Below, piece by piece: positions 46,266 to 57,866 of a stretch of DNA of 64,000 bases. The first letter of the stretch is position 1, and each line of letters begins with the position of its first letter. The stretch is from positions 26,236,256-26,300,255 of the forward strand of contig CM038910.1 of assembly GCA_021904315.1 (NCBI GenBank), given 5' to 3'. The stretch is from Sphagnum magellanicum (lineage: Eukaryota > Streptophyta > Sphagnopsida > Sphagnales > Sphagnaceae). The translations under genes were made by a program, and so were the position numbers. Below the pieces are notes generated by a model that made no database searches, had not been told where the DNA came from, and was given only the letters and a program-made list of their open reading frames with translations.

Positions 46266-49200
46266 TCAAGCTTCCTCTCTGGCGTCCCTACCCCATTCTT
46301 CATTCCCCTCCTCCACATAGTCTTGCTCTTCTTCAGCATACTGATCACCTACAAATTCAGCTTCTTTGCCCTCAACCTCCTCATGCGTGTCACCTTCTAG
46401 AACATCCTCTTCCAAGTATTCCCCATCCTGAATGCCCAAATATCATGTGTGAATATCACAAGCAAGCCAGTCATACACCTCTGTACAAAGTCCCCAAGAG
46501 CAAGTCTAGCCACTGAAACATGCAACAACAGATAAGCTGGCATAATGTAAGAAAACAGAAAGAAAGTTCAACCTCAGGTACAGCATGGCCATTTTCCACA
46601 GGGCCGTCTTCTTGGATGTTCAGTGTTTCAAGCTCTGCCACAAGATCCCCCGTGTCGCTGCCTATATTGTTCAAGTAGAACTTTGCAGGAGGAAAGTGGC
46701 CCCTTTTATGCCATACAAACCCCACATATCACTTGAGCTCCCATATAAAGCAAAACACTTAAGACACTAGAGGGCTTCAAGATCCAAATTGGGATACAAA
46801 AGAAACAATAAAGCCTGTGAGCACAAATGCAATTCAAACAAACTTATTGGTATTAATTATAGAAGCCTACTGGAGCTTCTCTGTTATGACAAGTCATTTC
46901 TCACCTTGACTCTTTCAGTTTAGATTCTGTTTCCAATGCTGATTCCCAATCTGGAAACAAGTTGGGGTACTCCTGTGGATCAGCCAAGGACTCTGCAGCT
47001 GTTTGATTGATCTGCAAACAGTAACAACAAACTCATTCACAGTTCACCTTCCCTTACTTCCCAATGTTGAAGAGGACTCGGCCAGGGTGAATACCTTTTT
47101 CAAGTCATCACACCAGAGAGTAACAATATTTGAGACCTGACTTGGCAAGTAGGTTCGAGCCATAAATGCAGCCTCTGGTATTCGGTTGCTGCAACAAAAA
47201 GTGACCCCCATAAGTCTAGACTTGACGTGTGTAAGGTTTCCTATCTATAAGTGTGCAGGACATTGGATGTACAATGTACTGCCAGGTCAAATAAAAAGAA
47301 AAGTTTTCAGTTTATAATACCTGTCTACCAAGAGTTGTATACATGCTTCTACCTCCCCAAGCAAGAAAAGAGAAAGGAATGCCACATTGTTCTTTCCATG
47401 CTCTCTGGCTAAAGTAGCAAGTTTGCGCATTCCTTCAACATCTCCAACAGCTGAATGTAGAAGTAGTAAACCACTCAGATCCACTGCATGACTCAGGCAC
47501 TCTTCTGCAACATCCAACTGTGCCTCATAGCCAAAAATTTCAGTGAGAAGACCTTACAAGATTCAAGTTTAGGAGATGGACAACAAATCTATTGGAAAAT
47601 TTAAGCAAGTATGTATATACATCAATCTATACAGCCATTTGGTAACACCAACACTTACTAGATTCAGGTTTTTTTTTATGGCTTTCATGGCCTGGATATG
47701 TACACAAATACTTTATGAACACTTAGCGAACTATTTATGTTCATATTTACACTTCATTACACAAATACTTCAATAAATGGAAGTTGCAAAAGCAGAACAG
47801 GCAATATAGATTCTGCAGAATAAACAGACAGGAGAGTGAGCTTGTGTTGTCCTATACAGAAATCTTGGGTAGCCCCTTCCACCATTTGGACAATGATGTG
47901 ATGCAATGAATGTTAAGAGGCACCTAACCAATGTAAAGTGGGTCATGTGAAAATTGGAAATGTACTGAAAAGCACCTTGCCAGCAGACATGGCCAGTTCT
48001 CCTAGTTGCTTCCACTTTGATTGACTCTGGGCTTCTTCAGCAATAGCCTGCGTATCTCCACACATAGCTTAGTGGAGTCCCCTGACAACTTCAGTGAAAT
48101 AACAGACAACTTGGCATTTACAGGTGATTGTCTTCAATATCTGCCAGCACTCTCTGAAAGCCACTGTAAACTCAAATACAGTCCTTCTTTGATAGCAATA
48201 ACTAAATTGTGTTTCTTCTTCCAGTTGTGACAACCATTATCTGATTACAAATCAAACCCATCGGTTGAATTTGAATGAGAAAAATATAGATAGTAACAAC
48301 ACCTTTGCAACTTCAAGTCTGCCAAGCTGCACAGCAAGGTCAAACTTGTAGTCTGGATCTGTGGCAATCTCAAGGGCATCCTCCAGCATGCCTCTTGACT
48401 CTAAGAACCGCGCCACACTGCAATCAGCACAGAATCAGACATTCCACTTGTAGGAAGGAAGCTCATTCCCACCTCCACAAACATTGGATAAAAATGCCTT
48501 ACCTGTTCAGGTGCTCTTTCGGAATTGTGGGCAAAACTTCCTGTGCTCTCTGAAAATCTCCTCGCAACACAAGAGTCTTGTACTCAATCAAGCTCAGCAG
48601 CAGCGTGTAGCTCATCACACTGCAGACATCAGTCACAATCAAGCAGCTCCAGTTCAATTCCCAATCTGAGACTAGTTTAGTCAGATAGAATTCAATTTTT
48701 AAAAAAAAAGGAAAGGAAGACACTTAAATTGCCAACTAAGCATGACCAATTGACTCTTGGCCCATGAGAATTTTGCCTCCTTTTGGATGGTCACTTTCAA
48801 AGTGCTGTAATAGGGGCAATGCAGTTGCCCAATCCTCTTCAAGCCTTGACACTCAGGTACCCACACAGTTTTTTGGCAACAGTTGACCTGCTCATCTGTA
48901 TGATGGCTGGGTTGCCTCTAGTGATAGCATCTAGCATGACCTAGTTTTGAGTTGTGTCCAAAAGCACATGCAAGTCAGCCATGGTTCCAACCACTTTGGC
49001 TATTGCCTTGAAGCTCAGAGACATGAAAAAACTTGTCTGAAGTACTTCAGCTGAATCTAGTTCATGCAAGAGCTTGAACCATGACTTCAAGATAAAAGTT
49101 ATTCTAGCAGAACTCTGATGTTCACTAGAAAGATGTGAGCAACAATGCCAATCAATGAGATTGCATAGAAAACTCCAAAATAACACTTTGAAGATAACCA

Positions 49201-52200
49201 TTGTGTCAGGTCCAGCAAAACCAAAACTAATATGACAAGGAATGAGCGTGGTCATAACCTTATGAATGTCACTCATAAAGTATCAAACCATCTCCTTCAT
49301 AAAAAATTAGCAGTGACTAGCTGGCATGACTCCCCACTGACTTTATCAGCTCCTGACAGTTGGTGTAGATGGTTATACAATAATCTGCCCAACCTTTTGG
49401 GCAAAAAATTATATGAAAATCTGCATCCTCAGTTTCTGTTCCACTTCCAGAAGTGAAGGAAGACTCAGCTGTGTTGGCTAGTACTAAAGAGACATAGCTT
49501 GAGCTTCAAAGTAAGTTCACCATAGAAGAAGCCACAGAAGCAAATAAACCCAACACAGAGACTTTGAGAGGACTACTGTAATGTAAATTAGAGTTATAGC
49601 TTACTTGAACTCTTTGTCAATCAGGTACACACGACTTTGACTTGCCAGGTACCCAAGCAGATACATTGGACGATCCAAATGGAACATAGTGGTCACCTAC
49701 ACAGGCAGAGCATGTTGCATCCATTTATTTTCTGGGATGAGAAGCCTTCTCTAAATTTTCATTGAGAGATTACAGCATCTTACTCCAGATGTACTGACTG
49801 AGATTGACAAACAACTTTAGCTAAATTGCAGACAAAAGATAAGGATTTGTGAATTCTAAGCAAGTTGACATCAGCATGCCATTAAACTTATGAGTGAAAT
49901 GTTAACCCCGTACAATCAGGCTTGCAACACAATTTACCAAATCAGCATACCTCAAGGTCACTACTGTGAGCTGAGCCTCAGAGTGAAAAGAAGCTGACAG
50001 TAGGAAACACAGCCTTGAAAGAAAATTCAACCTTTTCTTAGACCACTTTTCCCATCTCCAAAAAATCTCTAACTTGTCAGATATGTACCTCTCCACCAAC
50101 ACAGTAATTGAGGCGCCAAGCTGAGTTGTTGTAGATGAAGCAGTCACCGACCCAAACACCAGTGCGGACATGCTCTGAGATTTCATGCAGAAGTTCAAAG
50201 GCATCTTCCACCCCTTGCTCATCCTCTGGCTTGCCACTTTCCAGGTATGCTGCAACTACCTCTCTCTGTAGCTCATATAAAAAGCAGTTCAAGATTCAGC
50301 TGTGGAAAATTCCCATCTTTGGGTACAGAGCTAGCTGTGGAAAAGATTGGTCCACATGCTGATTGACCCCACAACAGAAGATACCACAAATTGTCCTGAG
50401 ACTAACTACTTCAGAAGGGAAATCAACAAACAAACATGTGCTCACCCACATTGTGAGACACACCAGTAATCAGCTTGATATCAACACTACAGCCAACCAT
50501 CATATTACAAATAACTTTCCCCATCTTCAACTCTAATATAAACCAAAAGCAACTGCACGGATAAAGTGGTATCCTCACTTTGTACTTGAGGATGTAGAAT
50601 GAATTGTCACTGGAAATGGCAACCAAATCTCCACTATCTGACCAGTAAATGTTCTGCAACACACAGGATAATGCACTACAAAAGTTTAGAGAAGCAATCA
50701 CACACAATTCCATAAAGATGAACACACATGAGACTGGATACAGACCAGAATCGTTGAAAATATGGGTCCCTAGCATTCAAACACTGTGGTATGTACAGAG
50801 GTCATAGAGTGCAGGGAGAGTCACAATGACATGCAGCCTATAGCACATAAAGCTCCTACCTTGGCAACAACATCAATTCTCCGGATAACACGACACTCTA
50901 CCCAGTCGTAGAAGCAGATAAATTCACTGGAGCGAACAGCAAGCAGAGCTCCACCATAAATACCGTCAGCTGAAATATTTGGTCGAATGCTTTTCCTTTC
51001 CTGCACAGAAGACATACAGTGAACAAAATGCACATCCCTAGAAAGATAATAGGTTCTGTCCATCTGCAGGGGCAGTAAATAAGCACCCTTCCATTTTCTG
51101 ACACTCAAATGCACAACCAACTCTCCAAGCATAGATCATGAGGCAATCCCAAGCTCGATGATGATAATAGAAGGTTCCAGGCATGTGATCCTACCTGAAA
51201 GGTCTTGTTGAAGATCTTGATTTTGGATGTACTCTCCCTCACAGCATATTCACCATCCGTTGACCAAGCAAATTCAAGTGCAGAGCCAAATGAACGATTT
51301 CTCCATGCAAGTGCAGTGTAGATAATGTACTCTCCATCTCCACAAACAACAACAAATCTGCCATTTGGATTGTGTTTCAAGCTCTGCATTCCAAACCACA
51401 TTGCAGCTCAGATACTGTTCAATGTTTTCCAGCAGTGGACTACTTAGGAAATGCCAAAAATATAGCCAAGGGAAGATCACCTGAGGGTAAAGATCACAAC
51501 TTCCAAGCTCTTTGACAGCCAATTGCAACCGTTCCCCATCAGTCACCTGCAATTCCCAATGTTGAATATTGGACAAGCAAGTAAATGAATAAGGCCAAGA
51601 GCATTAACAATCAGGTCTTTACAGTAGATATATCCAATGCTGATGAACCCAGGCCTATGTTCATTCAAGACAAACCAGGTATCATGGTCCTTGTATAATA
51701 CCGCAGAATCTGCAGCCACTGCTTTAACATTCACAGTCTGAATCTCATTGTGCTTTGCCCAGATAATCTTGCCACTGCCATCCATACTTGCAACAGGCTC
51801 TTCCCTTCCGATCTTGATCATGATGGTTCCTTCATCATATCCAATTGCAACTCTATCCCAATCAACATATACATGGTATTATCAGAACTGTGAACTGATC
51901 TGGTGTAGAGGAGACAAAGATAGGACCCCAGGAGTTATTTGAGACAATATTCTTAAAGACATACAGAAATTGGATGCACAGGTAAAGTTACAGTGAAAAA
52001 TGACATGAACTTGCCTGTTTGAGCCCTTAATGTAACCAATGGTCCAGACTCGCTCAAGTCCATAGTTCAATGTATTCTCCAGCCTACAACAATACTCAAC
52101 AGTTTATTACAGTTCAAGAATCTCCTGGACAATGTTAGCCAGTCATAGCAGACCTACACATTCGTGACCTTTGCAATCTTGACTCAACTTGAGAACTAAC

Positions 52201-54795
52201 CTCAACACAATCAGCTGAAGGAAGAAAACTGAAAAGCAGAAATTGGGACAGTAAATAAAAACACAAGAAATTGAGACTGGACTATGAAAACCGGGTTCAG
52301 GTCTCACCTGTATGTTGTAGCATGCCAGATGCGAACTGAGCCATCTTCTGATCCTGTCAGAATAATAGGAAGTTCTGGGTGGAAACAGACAGCTGACACA
52401 TTGTGCGTATGACCTTCAAGTGTCTGTACACAGCTCTTAGTCTGATAGTCCCAAACCTGTCCACCAACAATCCAGATAAAAGGAGATATGCCTCAGAATT
52501 TTCTGATATATAGCACCAACGCATAAAGCCCAGAAGCTCCCTTGCCCTCACATTTGCATCATCACCATTGCATGCTCCAAGAAGGCTTTAAGTTACAAAC
52601 CTTGGCTGTTTGATCATCAGATCCAGTGATTAGATGTGGTCTATCACCACCATTGAAGTACTCCACACAGTTAACTCCTTTCTGATGACCTTCTAGAGTG
52701 AAGTTGGGTTCTGGTGAACCCAAGTTCCAGATCTGCACCACACATGATCCAATTATCCTTAGCTTCACACTCAAAAAGGTCACTAAGTGGCAGGGAGGGT
52801 CCTGGCACAAGACTAGCACACTCATACGGATACAGTATCGGCCTACAGGTCCTCCATATTACATTGTAAGCACCACACTAGGCACAATTTTGTGGTAAAA
52901 GCAGTACCTTGACTGTGCGGTCCAGTGAAGCACTGGCAAAGGTGTTGTTATCCTTTGGGTTGAAAGTCACTTGCATAACATAATGGGAGTGCCCTTCAAA
53001 GATTTGAGTGCAAGTCCAGCCTTTGTCCCAATCCCAGAGCTTTATAAGCATGTCATCTGATGAGGAAAGCACATATGGAAGTGTAGGGTGAACTGATACA
53101 CAGCGGATATAATCTGTGTGAGCTTCAAACTGCTTCACTTTGTCCATTGTGTTGTAATTGTACACCCGGATGAACATGTCATCTGAACCGGCCACAACCC
53201 ACTGCTTGCGAGATATGAACTTTGCCGATCGCACTGGAAATTGAAACAATCAGCAAAAGTGAGTCCAGAAGACAAGCATTCATCATTATGCACCTGAATT
53301 TCTGAATTCTGAAGATTCGTCCAAGGCTACCAAACTGTGGCTTGCAATCTGACCACAAAGCATCTGACTGAGAATGTAACCACAACCAATTAAAAGCAAA
53401 GAAAACTACCAAGAGCACAGATGACTTATATGCTACATAGAAACCTAGATAGAAAGATCAAACAAAAAAGCTTACCTGGCAGTTCTGTGACTTCAAAGGA
53501 CTTCACAAGGGTCTGGACAAAAAACAGGAAAAAAACTTAGGACAAAGACACAGGGTGAAAATAACTACTGTGTGTAGACAACAGGCTGACACTTGTAACA
53601 CCCAAAACCATTCAGCACACTGCTTTCGAATCAAATTTTGTTGTAATTCTCAGCATACATTAGGGCACACCCTCACCAGCATGGGCAATAGACTGCCTTC
53701 TTCCTAACATGATGGTAGGTTTTAGTACTTTCCCCATAAAGAACAGATTCATCACCATGTCCTCAAAATTCTGATCATACTTTCAAAAATGACACATCTA
53801 CAGCAACATGCAATAGGAAAGACATTATCTTTGACACTACATTTTAAAGGGCAGAACCCATACACAGACACATCATGTCCCACCTGGAACATTAAAGCTC
53901 AAACACTGCTGCTGCTACCTTCATGCACTTGGAAGTGCTGTATGACTTAGTCGTAGAGAAGGATAAACGGCAGACTTTGAAGAACTTGAAGCAAGAAAAC
54001 ATATCAGGCACACCAAGTCTATGGATTGACACCAAGCATGCCCGAAAGACAAAAAGGCCAATGACTTAGTACTTGCTTGTATCAGAAGTTACAGCTATGC
54101 TCTTTGGTTCCTTCTGGAATTTGCTCAAAAACAACAGTAAACCACCACAATGCAGCTCACTCCCTTGTCACCATACAGTGATACATGTGCAGATGTCTCA
54201 GAAGGACACTTACCTGGTTTTGATGGTTCCAGATGCAGACAGTGCCTGTGTACAGTGTAGACAGTATCCTGTGCAGAAAGTTGAGGGTGGTATTAGCATG
54301 GAGTTTTTCTTTTCTTGCCATTGTGGATATTTTGGTGCGTGTTGCATGGATATGCATGAACAACATCAAGGTGCTTCTAAACCATGTGAGTAGTGCTACG
54401 CCACAAATAGACCTAAAAAGTTACTCTCTTTGTTGGCATCTGGAGACATGGCTGATACGAAGACAAACATCTGCTAGATACCAAAACAAGCAGCCGAATT
54501 TCCGGGCCTCGCTTTGCTCAGTGGCTATAGAGATCCGATGATTACCATGGCTCGGTGGGATGCAGATCCACACATTTCACCCGATCAGATCTTTGGGCAA
54601 GCTTGCGCTGTTAAATGAAACCAAAAAAAGGGGTTAAAGAGAAGGCAAATGGGATAAATTTGTCTTTTCAAGCAAACAATAAATCGAGAGCTTGAGAAGA
54701 AAATGAGTCAAAAGTTGTAATTACTATAGGGTTTGGTACCACAGAGACTGAGCTCAAAAACGTACCTTGATCTCGAGGCGGAGAGGCTGCATCAT
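46266..54795 (-). CDS. COPB2: Coatomer subunit beta-prime (COPI coat)
   Basis: 23 exons on the minus strand, all phases consistent, total 2751 nt = 916 residues, the usual length. Exons: 54766-54795, 54546-54607, 54214-54268, 53476-53512, 52908-53233, 52601-52732, 52308-52456, 52015-52083, 51702-51852, 51481-51546, 51195-51383, 50860-51000, 50579-50653, 50089-50271, 49605-49696, 48503-48619, 48303-48417, 47976-48047, 47321-47517, 47095-47188, 46905-47011, 46573-46702, 46266-46427. It begins M(M)[18 protein letters not shown]; the first WD40 propeller (about 1-310) has [18 protein letters not shown] and [17 protein letters not shown]; the second propeller (about 310-590) has [12 protein letters not shown] and [18 protein letters not shown]; an alpha-solenoid follows ([38 protein letters not shown]); the tail is acidic. 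It recognises dilysine cargo signals in Golgi-to-ER retrieval vesicles. One intron (51853-52014) has a GC donor. Confidence 0.97.
51853..52014 (-). other. GC-AG intron of coatomer beta-prime
   Basis: On the minus strand the preceding exon ends ...GGCTCAAACAG and the intron starts gcaagttc; it ends ...gggatag before AGTTGCAATTGG. Joining there gives [15 protein letters not shown], matching the family in frame. No GT donor near this point keeps the frame and the conserved residues. CAG/gcaagt is the classic context of the rare GC-AG class spliced by the major spliceosome. Confidence 0.85.
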
Positions 54796-55569
54796 CACAA
54801 AACCAGCCGAATCAAAGTCAAATCATATCAAAGGCAGAAAGAAAACAAAACAAAAGAAAACAAAAAAAACATATTCTGGTGCAGCAACTCAAAACTCAAA
54901 TCCAACACATGAAAAAGCCTGATTGAAACCCTAACGACGAATGTCACAAGGTATTCTCTCTCTCACTCTAGTTCCTTCATAAAACCTGAAATAGGTACCG
55001 TCCTCTCAACCCTATGTCGAAGCCAAGAGGAAGAAACAGATGAGGAAACCACATTCAAATCAAAGAGCAACCCAATAACAATGAGCAGCAGACGATCACT
55101 CTTCTTCATCACAAGCTTACCATGATGCTCGATCCGTGTCAATGCAAGAGGAACAGATCTCAACAAACGCCTTCCCCAGCAAGAAAGCTTGAACACACTG
55201 CTCGTGTGTGTTGCTCCTCCTGCTCCTCGTCCTCTCTTGTCTTGCATGAACGATACAACTTTTCATCCATGGACCATGATTTTCTGTCCACGAACTTAAC
55301 GCTATTCTCGATGATGACTACGTTTTTCAGTTTCCTGTCTGCAGTTTTACATCTGTGAATCGCCATATTGAGACTGGTAATGGACAGCGTATCGATGAAC
55401 GTGCGATTTCATTATTCATCCGTTTAGGGTATGTGGAGGGGTTGGGGGGGGGGGGGGAGAAGGATGGGACGACGCTGTGTTTGTTTGTTTGTTGTTTGTT
55501 TCTCTCCCTCGCGCGCGCGCTACGACCGCTCTTTGTTGCTCCAATCCCTCCGCATCGATTGTTTTTTTG
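54796..55569. promoter_or_regulatory. Divergent promoter/leader region of coatomer beta-prime and V-ATPase c
   Basis: Lies between the minus-strand coatomer start codon (54795) and the probable first splice donor of the V-ATPase c leader (55570). Contains a CT/GA microsatellite (ctctctctc, about 54956-54965), a 14-G run (55444-55457), a TTTG repeat (about 55479-55500) and a CG run (55511-55520). The G run and CG run would lie in or near the V-ATPase c leader. Transcription starts cannot be placed from sequence alone. Confidence 0.45.
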
Positions 55570-56312
55570 GTAAGATTTCGCTCTTGAGCCGCACAAGTTT
55601 CGTTTTCTGCAGCTTTACCTGTATGTTCCTTGCAAAATTTGGCTTTTTTGGACGTTTTTCTTAGGTATTATTGTTCAGTTTTGGTCTTGTTTGCACCTGC
55701 TGTTTGCTTCTTAGTTTTCTTTTGTTTTTTGTATATTCTGTTTCGTGGTCTGTGCTGCTGTTATCTGTCTCACATGCCCCTTAATAATTGATATAAGATC
55801 TGTTTCTATTTGTTCGGTCTTTCTACTGTCGCTGTTGGTCAGGGTTTTTTTTTCCCCCTCTTCGTTGTTTCTGCAACTGCTGTTTGGTTCTGTGTTTTGT
55901 ATTCTATGGGAAAGATTTGTTTCGAATTGTAGATGCGATGGCCTTGTCTCGGCAGTTGGGTTTGGAAAATTTTGCTTCCTTGATTGATTTTTTTGTGGAT
56001 TTTGGTGCTTCAGTCTTTGTGCATGAACCCCGAATCTGTGCTTGTTCCTGAAAAGAGCTTTATCAAATAGGCTGCTTAAGCATTTGTTGGATCCTTGCTG
56101 TCCAGTATTAAGAGCCGTGGTCATTTTGTTTACACTGTGGCTCAACGAGGGGTTTTAGTTGTGCCCCGTGTATCACCTCTTTGGTTCTTGGCATTAGAAG
56201 ATGTAAGTAATGGAGTTTTCAACCAGTTGTCTGGTTTTGATCTCTGGTAGATGGTCTGCCATGATATCTTTGTGCAGAATTTTTTGACACTGGACAAGTG
56301 CTGATCTTGCAG
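55570..56312 (+). other. Probable 5'-UTR intron of the V-ATPase c gene
   Basis: 'ttttttg/gtaagatttcg' at 55569-55570 is a strong donor, and 'gatcttgcag/gttttg' at 56312 a strong acceptor, 51 bases before the start codon. The interval is strongly T-rich on the plus strand, as plant introns are. Leader introns are common in plant housekeeping genes. No transcript evidence is available here. Confidence 0.5.
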
Positions 56313-56363
56313 GTTTTGAGGCTGAATTCGATCTGCTTGGACATTTGACAATCAGTTTGAAAG

Positions 56364-57866
56364 ATGTCAACTGTTTTCAGTGGAGATGAGATTGCTCCTT
56401 TCTTTGGCTTCATTGGAGCTGCAGCTGCTCTTGTCTTCTCCTGTATGGATCTTTCTCAGACCCCTATCATGCATGGACTTGGTTGTGTATGTGTTCTATC
56501 TTGGTGCTAGTAGTGATTATGAGATTAGCTCAGTAAGTGTTTGCTCATCAAAGCCTCATCCCATTGATCTTGTCTTTTTTATCCAGCAGCACATGTTGTA
56601 AAAGCATTAGTTTGATCTGCTTTCCCTCCAGTATCCAGTGCTCAGTGTCTTTCCTTGTCAATGATGACTGTCTGTTGAATCAAGGAGACAGAAATACCCA
56701 CCAAGAACTTTGCATTTCTTCAGTGGTGAATGATCTGTTATTAATGCACCAACCACCTTTTTGTAGCTTAAAAGGGCCCAAAAACCAGGTAGTACATTTG
56801 GGTCTTAGATTTGCACATGCATTTTTTTGGTCAGAATGGAACATTACTGACACAAGTTGATGAAAGAAGAGAATCGGTGAGTTCTTTTTGATTCCAATCT
56901 GGAGCCAGGTGTTGTAGCCTTCCAGCTTTGGGTTAAAAACAAGCACATGATGTCTAACCAATTACTGTGACCTGAGCTACCCCACTTTTTTTCTTTCTTA
57001 CTGTAATTATTGTGAATTGAACCTGAATGTTGTGTTAGCTTCAAAGTGTTACTTTGGAAACTTATATGCAGTCTTGTGGATATGAATTGGACCCAGATGT
57101 TGCATAACACTTGTATTGTGATAGTGACCAAGTTTGGTGTAGTAAATACAGCAGTTATGAATAGAATTTCTAGACATGTTAATCTGTGCATTGCTGTTTC
57201 ATGCATGGAATGTATCTGATGGGGATGACAACCATTTTTTGCATCTTCTCAGGCATGGGAGCAGCCTATGGGACAGCTAAGAGTGGAGTAGGAGTGGCTT
57301 CCATGGGTGTGATGCGGCCAGAACTTGTGATGAAGTCAATTGTGCCTGTGGTCATGGCAGGAGTGTTGGGTATTTATGGTCTCATTATTGCTGTGATTAT
57401 CAGTACTGGAATCAACCCAAAATCAAAGCCCTACTATGTGTTTGATGGCTATGCACATCTTTCATCAGGCTTGTCTTGTGGTTTGGCTGGTCTCTCAGCT
57501 GGCATGGCTATTGGCATTGTTGGGGATGCTGGTGTCAGGTTTGTGTCCCTTCCTGTAGACATTGTCTGTTTCTTGGATATTGTGACAAGCTTTTGGCCAT
57601 GGATGAGCAGTTCACTGTAGAGGGTTTTTATCATGCTTATACAGGCCAGGCTATCATGTCCACACAACAGGGTTCAAGCTGTCTAAGTTTGCACGAGTTT
57701 AGCTGATTTTTATTTGTGTTTGTCATTGCGCAGAGCAAATGCACAGCAACCAAAACTGTTTGTTGGTATGATCCTCATCCTCATCTTTGCGGAGGCACTT
57801 GCTTTGTATGGGCTTATTGTGGGAATCATCTTGTCATCTCGTGCTGGCCAATCACGAGCAGATTAG
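56364..57866 (+). CDS. VHA-c: V-type H+-ATPase 16-kDa proteolipid subunit c
   Basis: Three exons, 56364-56442, 57253-57538 and 57734-57866, GT-AG introns, 498 nt = 165 residues, the typical plant length. It starts [20 protein letters not shown] and continues [19 protein letters not shown] (TM1-2), [40 protein letters not shown] and [20 protein letters not shown], ending [10 protein letters not shown]. The Glu in [10 protein letters not shown] (TM4) is the essential proton-carrying residue. Four such subunit-c helices per monomer form the rotating membrane ring of the vacuolar/endosomal proton pump. The ATG is preceded by 'aag' and fits the family start. It is head to head with coatomer beta-prime. 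Confidence 0.97.

Noticed and set aside
55355-55664. Overlapping frames in the V-ATPase c leader
   Set aside because: They run through the G14, TTTG and CG repeats and the probable leader intron; no protein similarity.
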